From: Burkholderiales bacterium
Lineage (GTDB): Bacteria; Pseudomonadota; Gammaproteobacteria; Burkholderiales; Burkholderiaceae
Assembly (NCBI GenBank): GCA_026225235.1
Contig: JAMFSK010000044.1
Location: 1 to 33,392, forward strand
Reading direction: 5' to 3'
DNA: 33,392 nt
Each line of letters opens with the position of its first letter. Position 1 is the first letter of the stretch. The position numbers and the translations under genes were made by a program. Positions 29,461-33,392 of this stretch are shown in pieces. A model generated the notes under the pieces. The model saw nothing but the letters and a program-made list of their open reading frames with translations. It ran no database searches and had not been told where the DNA came from.

Positions 29461-30450
29461 ATGGCTGCAGAACAAGACTTTCTCCCCTATGCAGTTGGCG
29501 GCAGCGCGAACGTATTGAGCCAGACTGCATACGCAGCGCTCACGACGCTACTGCAGAACGGCCTTACATCGGGCATCGTTCCGTCGAATGAACTGAATAA
29601 GATCATGCGGCAGCCGAGCATCATGGCATCGGTACTGGCGCAGTTCATCGTTGCTCAGACAGGACAGCCGGCGATCGACGATGGAACGACGGCTACTCTT
29701 CTTGCCAACCTTCTGGCGGCGGTTAACCTGACGTCGGCACCGGTTGGCGCAGTGCGTAACCTCTCCATGAGCGTAACCGCGGCCTCGGCGTCGGGTACGC
29801 TGACTGCCGATGAGATTGTGGTCGAAACATCTCTTGGCGGACTAACCTACAAGCTCGCATCGTTCAGCAAGACCATCAATCTTGCGACGACGGGCGCAGG
29901 CGGCATGGATACAGGGTCGCCACCGGTAAGCGGCGCTGTCGCTATCTACGCGATTTACAACCCAACAACAGGGACAGGCGCACTCCTAGCCCAAAGCAAT
30001 GTCTCAGTGCCGACCAGTGTCTACACCGGCGCCGCGATGCCAGCCGGATTCACCGCTAGCGCTCTTGTGAGTATCCGGCTAATAAGCGGCAGTCAATTCA
30101 CTACTGGGTTTCAGCAGAATCGGAAAATTACGATTCCGTTGACCAATCAAAATAGTTCCTCTGCAGTCGTCACAAATCAGTTGCTTGTAATGGGCGTCCC
30201 TTTGGGAACGATTGGGGTTGATATAACCCTACAGATAACCAACGCAACAGCATCGACGATGGGGCTCACAATAAAGGCCGATACTACCAATGGTTTTGGC
30301 TCTCGCTCGGCAGCTGTGAGTTCCGCAAATCAGTCGGTCGTGGCTATTACGGATTTTCGATTGCTGACACAGCAGTCTCTTTGGTTCAGCACTACAAACT
30401 CAGCCGGAACTCCGTCATATTTGATTCAACTTATCGCCTACACGTTCTAA
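29461..30450 (+). CDS. Tail fibre protein
   Basis: 329 aa. The N-terminus E-Q-D-F-L-P-Y-A-V-G-G-S-A-N-V-L-S-Q-T and L-Q-N-G-L-T-S-G-I-V-P-S-N-E-L-N-K-I-M-R-Q-P-S-I-M is the conserved baseplate-attachment segment of phage fibres. Residues 90-329 are Thr/Ser/Ala-rich, strand-forming and probably trimeric. The receptor-binding tip is not recognisable. A small gene follows, which could be an assembly helper. GGGA serves as ribosome binding site. Confidence 0.85.
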   Translation: MAAEQDFLPYAVGGSANVLSQTAYAALTTLLQNGLTSGIVPSNELNKIMRQPSIMASVLAQFIVAQTGQPAIDDGTTATLLANLLAAVNLTSAPVGAVRNLSMSVTAASASGTLTADEIVVETSLGGLTYKLASFSKTINLATTGAGGMDTGSPPVSGAVAIYAIYNPTTGTGALLAQSNVSVPTSVYTGAAMPAGFTASALVSIRLISGSQFTTGFQQNRKITIPLTNQNSSSAVVTNQLLVMGVPLGTIGVDITLQITNATASTMGLTIKADTTNGFGSRSAAVSSANQSVVAITDFRLLTQQSLWFSTTNSAGTPSYLIQLIAYTF

Positions 30451-30459
30451 GGACAACAT

Positions 30460-30639
30460 ATGCAAACCGTGTATGTAACTTTTGCAAGCGACAACGCAAC
30501 GATCATCGCAGCTTATGCCGTTCAACAAGCGGCGCTGGCAGATGAAATCGAGGTGGATGACCCTCGATGGAAGACCTATTTCGATGCATTGCCGACTGGC
30601 GCCCAAGAGGGATGGCCTTCGCCGGTTACAGTCCCTTGA
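30460..30639 (+). CDS. Small protein after the tail fibre (59 aa)
   Basis: Starts at ATG 30460 with AAGGACAAC before it and ends TGA at 30637-30639. It has alternating strands (V-Y-V-T-F-A-S-D), a helix rich in Ala and Gln, and an acidic D-E-I-E-V-D-D-P-R-W-K-T-Y-F-D segment. Small acidic proteins after fibres are sometimes fibre assembly factors, but similarity to any known one is not visible. The end overlaps the 3' end of the reverse lipoprotein gene by 14 bases. Confidence 0.6.
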   Translation: MQTVYVTFASDNATIIAAYAVQQAALADEIEVDDPRWKTYFDALPTGAQEGWPSPVTVP

Positions 30640-31411
30640 TGATTGGCGCAATAATATCCGCCTCGCGCTGCGCCTTGATGGCGTAGAGCGCTTGTGACGG
30701 GTGCACGCCGTCACTTGAGAGGCTTTCCCAATTTGGAAGCGACTGGATATAGGCGAACTGCTGAACAAGCGCGACGCCTTTCTCTTGCGTAACCGAATCA
30801 ATCACCGCGATGTAATTCGGAAGCTGCGTGTTGTTGAATGATTGCAGCCACGCCGCTGTAACTACGCTGCTGACCGGGTTTGGTTCTTCGATAACCGGGA
30901 TCTTTCCCGCCGCCCGAACGGTGTCCACGAATGCTTCCAGACATTGCTGAAACTCGGTCGGCGTCTCGCTTCCGCTTACGGCCGGGTTCGCGTCGTTCAT
31001 CCCGAAGTTTTCGAGAACGATCTGCGCGCCGTCAGCCTTTAAATCATCTGCTAACTTCGTGGTGTAAAGGCCGGTACCGTTCATGCGCATGCAAAGCGTG
31101 GCGCCGGAGACGCCATTGTTAGTGGCGACAATCTGGAAGCCATTTCCGAGCGCGGCCTGAAGGTCAGCCTGAAGCAATTGTGGATCTGATGGGTTAGCCA
31201 GCACGGGTCCGTTCGCGGTCGTGATATACGACTTCATTGTGGAATCGCCTTGAGCGTCGATGGTGAAAGCTTTCGGGGTGGCTGGGACGGCCGAGGTAGT
31301 CGGCTCGCTACTGCCACCGCCACCACCGCCGCATGCGGCGACTGATAGGCAGACTAAAGCGCCTACCAAGCCTCGGCCTGCAGTTCCGCGTAGTACCGAC
31401 CATGCTCCCAT
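30626..31411 (-). CDS. SGNH-hydrolase lipoprotein
   Basis: 261 aa from the ATG at 31411, chosen because it begins a lipoprotein signal: a basic start, hydrophobic run and lipobox L-S-V-A-A-C (Cys27), then a glycine-rich and Ser/Thr/Pro linker. Motifs of SGNH/GDSL esterases follow in order: block I G-D-S-T (Ser57), block II with N-N-G-V-S-G, block III G-M-N-D (Asn139), and block V D-G-V-H (Asp234, His237). It is expected to be an outer-membrane- or inner-membrane-anchored esterase or acyl-hydrolase that modifies cell-envelope sugars. In a prophage this suggests receptor modification. The frame is open further upstream but that part lacks coding character. Confidence 0.88.
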   Translation of the reverse strand: MGAWSVLRGTAGRGLVGALVCLSVAACGGGGGGSSEPTTSAVPATPKAFTIDAQGDSTMKSYITTANGPVLANPSDPQLLQADLQAALGNGFQIVATNNGVSGATLCMRMNGTGLYTTKLADDLKADGAQIVLENFGMNDANPAVSGSETPTEFQQCLEAFVDTVRAAGKIPVIEEPNPVSSVVTAAWLQSFNNTQLPNYIAVIDSVTQEKGVALVQQFAYIQSLPNWESLSSDGVHPSQALYAIKAQREADIIAPIIKGL

Positions 31412-31587
31412 GATTCGTACATATCGGTCCCGGGCGCGTGCGGGTTCTTGATCAGGTCCGGGTAAGACCGGTAACCCGCTCGATACGCGGCCGGACTTTT
31501 CGAGTTCTTCTCGAAGTTCCGAGGTAGCATCAACGGATCCGGTTTCAACGCCTCGAAGATCGAATTGAAGATTCGCCTGATGAGCAT
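31363..31587 (-). CDS. Small protein of the reverse cassette (RMF/CrpP-like pattern)
   Basis: 74 aa from the ATG at 31587, preceded on its strand by GGAGGGTGGC. The second half reads A-A-Y-R-A-G-Y, then N-P-H-A-P-G-T-D, then S-W-E-H-G-R-Y-Y-A-E. This A-x-x-x-G-Y ... N-P ... W-x-x-G pattern resembles ribosome-modulation-factor-like small proteins, but the match is short. Its end overlaps the lipoprotein start by about 49 bases. Function unknown; it is co-transcribed with the regulator and the lipoprotein. Confidence 0.65.
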   Translation of the reverse strand: MLIRRIFNSIFEALKPDPLMLPRNFEKNSKSPAAYRAGYRSYPDLIKNPHAPGTDMYESWEHGRYYAELQAEAW

Positions 31588-31647
31588 GCCACCCTCCAGA
31601 GTTGAATTGGCCGATTGTAGGCGTTTCACTCGCTGTCGCGCATGCAC

Positions 31648-31935
31648 TCAGTCCTGCCGCGAGTCGGATTCGCCAGTTGTGGACAGGTCGATTGTGACTC
31701 CCGCTTTGCGCATCCGCTCGATCACGCGATTGACGGTCGCTTCGTCCAGCTCGATCCGAGCCATTGCATAAAACATCATTTGCATGCTCATCGGGCGTGG
31801 CTGTTGACCGCCCGTATATTTTCTCCACTGATGATCGCCCGCCAGACCGAACAGATCCGCCATCTGGGCCCCGGTCAAATTCAAACTGTGCTTGAGCGTC
31901 GCAAGGTCTTGCGTTGACGGTGGTTTGTAGTTCAT
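31648..31935 (-). CDS. HTH regulator of the reverse cassette
   Basis: 95 aa. T-Q-D-L-A-T-L-K-H-S-L-N-L-T-G-A-Q-M-A-D-L-F-G-L-A-G-D-H-Q-W-R-K-Y-T-G-G-Q-Q-P-R is an XRE/Cro-like helix-turn-helix, followed by an A-R-I-E-L-D-E-A-T-V-N-R-V-I-E-R-M-R-K dimerisation helix. It lies first in the reverse operon, directly downstream of a promoter with a palindromic operator, so autoregulation is likely. The start at 31935 lacks a strong ribosome binding site. A well-placed AAAGGAAA near 31980 serves an overlapping frame instead. Confidence 0.75.
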   Translation of the reverse strand: MNYKPPSTQDLATLKHSLNLTGAQMADLFGLAGDHQWRKYTGGQQPRPMSMQMMFYAMARIELDEATVNRVIERMRKAGVTIDLSTTGESDSRQD

Positions 31936-32023
31936 GGGAAGCCTGCGCGAATGCGCGTTTGATAGACATGATCATTTCCTTTCGGGATGGCGGGCTGCGC
32001 ACTGCGCGCTACCCAATGACGCG

Positions 32024-32052
32024 AATTTAGACCCTTTGGGTCTATCCGTCAA
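32024..32052 (-). promoter_or_regulatory. Sigma70 promoter of the reverse cassette
   Basis: On the reverse strand, TTGACG (32047-32052) and TAAATT (32024-32029) are separated by exactly 17 bases. It reads toward the HTH gene at 31935. This is the best sigma70-type promoter in the window. Confidence 0.8.
32028..32044. promoter_or_regulatory. Palindromic operator between -35 and -10
   Basis: TAGACCC-TTT-GGGTCTA is a perfect 7-3-7 inverted repeat. It sits between the -35 and -10 hexamers and overlaps the -10, so a bound protein would block RNA polymerase. The adjacent HTH protein is the likely binder. Confidence 0.7.
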
Positions 32053-32074
32053 GAAAAGTTTCAGTATCACCACC

Positions 32075-32097
32075 AGCCGCCCTGTGCGGCTTTTTAT
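32075..32097 (+). terminator. Rightward terminator before the lysis genes
   Basis: AGCCGC (32075-32080), CCTGT loop, GCGGCT (32086-32091), then TTTTATTG. It would stop rightward transcripts that have crossed the reverse cassette antisense. Confidence 0.75.
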
Positions 32098-32109
32098 TGT
32101 CTGGACCGC

Positions 32110-32571
32110 ATGGACGACCACACGATGACCGTCACCAACGAAGCGCTACAGGCACAGATAACCGGCCTCGACAGAAAGGTTGATCAACGGCACGCCGACA
32201 ACTCGAAGTCGCTCGAAGACATAGCGAAAAAGATGGACACGCTGATCGAGTTGAATCTCGGGCAGAAATTGCAGGCTCAGTTGATCGGTCAGATTAGCGA
32301 GAAATTGAAGGACCACGACACGCTGTTTGGCGAGCTGAACAAGCGGCTCGTCAATGCAGAGGCATCCATCAAGGTGCATGCGTGGACATGGAAGATCGTC
32401 GGCGCCGTGCTGCTCGTATCAATCGGCGGCATAGGTTGGATGCTCGACCAGATGAAAGATTTCTATCAAGAGTTCGGGCACGTCCAAGACAAAGTGTCGA
32501 CGCTCGAGTTTCTCGTGCAAGGGCGCACGACGCCAGTTTTGCCGCCAGCACAAACATCTTCCGGAAAGTAG
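32110..32571 (+). CDS. Putative holin-like coiled-coil membrane protein
   Basis: 153 aa. Residues ~10-90 form a coiled coil with regular hydrophobic spacing (I-T-G-L-D-R-K-V-D-Q, M-D-T-L-I-E-L, L-I-G-Q-I-S-E-K-L). Residues ~94-112 are one transmembrane helix (W-T-W-K-I-V-G-A-V-L-L-V-S-I-G-G-I-G-W). The rest is polar. One membrane helix plus long coiled coil is seen in several phage holin-associated proteins. Location directly before the endolysin supports a lysis role. It could instead be an unrelated membrane anchor. ATG 32125 is an alternative start. Confidence 0.6.
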   Translation: MDDHTMTVTNEALQAQITGLDRKVDQRHADNSKSLEDIAKKMDTLIELNLGQKLQAQLIGQISEKLKDHDTLFGELNKRLVNAEASIKVHAWTWKIVGAVLLVSIGGIGWMLDQMKDFYQEFGHVQDKVSTLEFLVQGRTTPVLPPAQTSSGK

Positions 32572-32579
32572 AGGTTGAT

Positions 32580-33215
32580 ATGCAACTCACGACTTCGATC
32601 ATTGCCGCGGGGTGTGGCGCATCGGTCCTGCGCGCGGCGCAATGGGTTCAGCCGCTTCAGGCGGCATGCGACATGGGCGAGATCAATACGCCATTGCGCG
32701 CGGCCGCGTTCCTCGCGACGTGCGGCGTCGAGTGCGCACGCCTCACTGCGTTGGTCGAGAACATGAATTACAGCGCGCCCGGCCTAGAGGCGACGTTTGG
32801 GAGGTATTTCACTGTCGCCGAGATTCCCGCATTCGCCAATCAGCCACAGATGATCGCGAACCGGGTCTATGCCAATCGTAATGGCAACGGCGACGAGGCG
32901 AGCGGCGACGGATGGGCCTTTCGTGGCCGCGGTGTCATCGGAATAACTGGGCGAACGAACTACACGCTCTGCGAGATGGGCGTCAATCTCGACCTGACCA
33001 ACCATCCCGAGCTGCTCGAACAGGATGCCAATGCGGCGATGGCCGGGGCTTGGTACTGGGATAACCGGAATCTGAACTCGCTGGCTGACACGGGCAACTT
33101 TCTTGGCGTCTCGCGTGCGGTGAATCTTGGCTCGGCCAACTCGACCGGCACGCCCGGCAGCTATTCCGAGCGGCTCGCTTTGTACACGGCAGCCAAGGCT
33201 GCGCTCAGCATCTAA
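32580..33215 (+). CDS. Endolysin, GH19-type
   Basis: 211 aa from the ATG at 32580 with AGAGG upstream; the frame is open further upstream but that portion is Arg-rich and out of character. The family pattern is clear: T-P-L-R-A-A-A-F-L-A-T-C-G-V-E-C-A-R-L-T-A-L-V-E-N-M-N-Y-S-A (Glu51 catalytic, Glu60 likely second), A-N-R-V-Y-A-N-R-N-G-N-G-D-E, W-A-F-R-G-R-G-V-I-G-I-T-G-R-T-N-Y, and G-A-W-Y-W-D-N-R-N-L-N. GH19-type endolysins cleave the glycan strands of peptidoglycan. No signal peptide, so it needs the neighbouring holin-like protein to leave the cytoplasm. A terminator follows. Confidence 0.9.
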   Translation: MQLTTSIIAAGCGASVLRAAQWVQPLQAACDMGEINTPLRAAAFLATCGVECARLTALVENMNYSAPGLEATFGRYFTVAEIPAFANQPQMIANRVYANRNGNGDEASGDGWAFRGRGVIGITGRTNYTLCEMGVNLDLTNHPELLEQDANAAMAGAWYWDNRNLNSLADTGNFLGVSRAVNLGSANSTGTPGSYSERLALYTAAKAALSI

Positions 33216-33238
33216 CACCCCGCACCACCAAATATCCC

Positions 33239-33262
33239 AGCCACCCATTGCGGTGGCTTTTT
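33239..33262 (+). terminator. Intrinsic terminator after the endolysin gene
   Basis: AGCCACC (33239-33245), six-base loop, GGTGGCT (33252-33258), then TTTTTGC. The next gene starts 18 bases later. Confidence 0.85.
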
Positions 33263-33279
33263 GCGTTTACGAGGGTTGA

Positions 33280-33392
33280 ATGGCCTATAGCAAGTGGTGG
33301 GTCATTACCAGCGGCTCAACTGCCGTAGTCCCTCTGGACATGAATCCGGCAGATAACCTCGCCAAAGCTTACGGCCCTGGCGGCGGCGGCTG
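33280..33392 (+). CDS. Gly-rich protein, 3'-truncated by the window edge
   Basis: An ATG at 33280, with GAGGGTTGA before it, opens a frame that runs off the end of the window after 37 full codons. It starts M-A-Y-S-K-W-W-V-I-T-S-G-S-T-A-V-V-P-L-D-M-N-P and enters a glycine run (G-P-G-G-G-G) at the edge. Such starts occur in phage fibre-like or particle-associated proteins placed after lysis genes. Nothing more can be said without the remainder. Confidence 0.5.
   Translation, partial: MAYSKWWVITSGSTAVVPLDMNPADNLAKAYGPGGGG

Noticed and set aside
30626..32002. 458-aa reading of the reverse lipoprotein frame from 32002
   Set aside because: The N-terminal ~200 residues are Arg/Ser/Gly-rich without domain character and overlap two better genes; the lipobox start at 31411 is convincing.
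1..33392. CRISPR array, tRNA gene, insertion sequence or diversity-generating element
   Set aside because: No regularly spaced direct repeats, no tRNA arm pattern, no transposase frame and no reverse transcriptase were seen on reading both strands.

Overview
The window is about 33 kb of a tailed phage or prophage with a contractile tail (myovirus morphology). The host is most likely a Burkholderia/Paraburkholderia-type betaproteobacterium. This rests on moderately GC-rich coding, on the overall resemblance of the capsid and tail proteins to phages of that group, and on host-type Sec signal peptides and a lipobox on accessory genes. It is not proven by anything host-specific. No integrase, immunity repressor, replication gene, spanin or tRNA is visible, so the element continues beyond both ends.

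Layout, left to right. (1) 1-3.9 kb: a tightly overlapping early/'nin-like' operon of small genes, mostly linked by ATGA/GTGA stop-start overlaps. It includes a DUF1367-like protein, a NUMOD4-HNH protein, a YbcO-like putative nuclease, an Ea22-like protein, a protein with a Cys-His-Asp pattern like papain-fold enzymes, and a small HTH protein. (2) 3.9-6.3 kb: a Q/sigma-region-4-like putative late regulator followed by two hairpin terminators and a candidate extended -10 promoter, then tiny ORFs. After these comes a ~500-nt gene-free stretch (about 5250-5752) dense in perfectly complementary arms, with a pseudoknot and a strong 3' terminator. This is the best candidate here for an undescribed system, a large structured phage RNA. 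A second gene-free leader (6057-6306) contains mutually exclusive hairpins over the start of a metallopeptidase gene. (3) 6.3-18.5 kb: packaging and head genes: small and large terminase, portal, Mu F-like head protein, a secreted beta-rich protein, DUF2213 protease/scaffold, a frameshifted cement-like protein, major capsid protein, and neck/connector genes, one with an N-terminal Ig-like domain. (4) 18.6-30.6 kb: tail sheath, tube, chaperone with a textbook -1 frameshift signal, tape measure with a muralytic domain, Dit-like protein, plug, hub, spike, wedge, baseplate J, DUF2612 protein and tail fibre. (5) 30.6-33.4 kb: a reverse-strand cassette, then a putative holin-like membrane protein, a GH19-type endolysin and the start of a truncated Gly-rich gene.

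Three reverse-strand insertions interrupt the rightward late operon: a 218-aa unknown protein (24.2-24.9 kb), a 127-aa protein with a signal peptide (25.8-26.2 kb), and a three-gene unit (HTH regulator, 74-aa protein, SGNH-hydrolase lipoprotein) at 30.6-32.0 kb. The three-gene unit has its own sigma70 promoter with an embedded palindromic operator. Two of the insertions encode exported proteins, and the arrangement is that of morons/lysogenic conversion genes. Several intrinsic terminators sit inside the rightward late operon, which fits a processive antitermination regime set by the Q-like protein.
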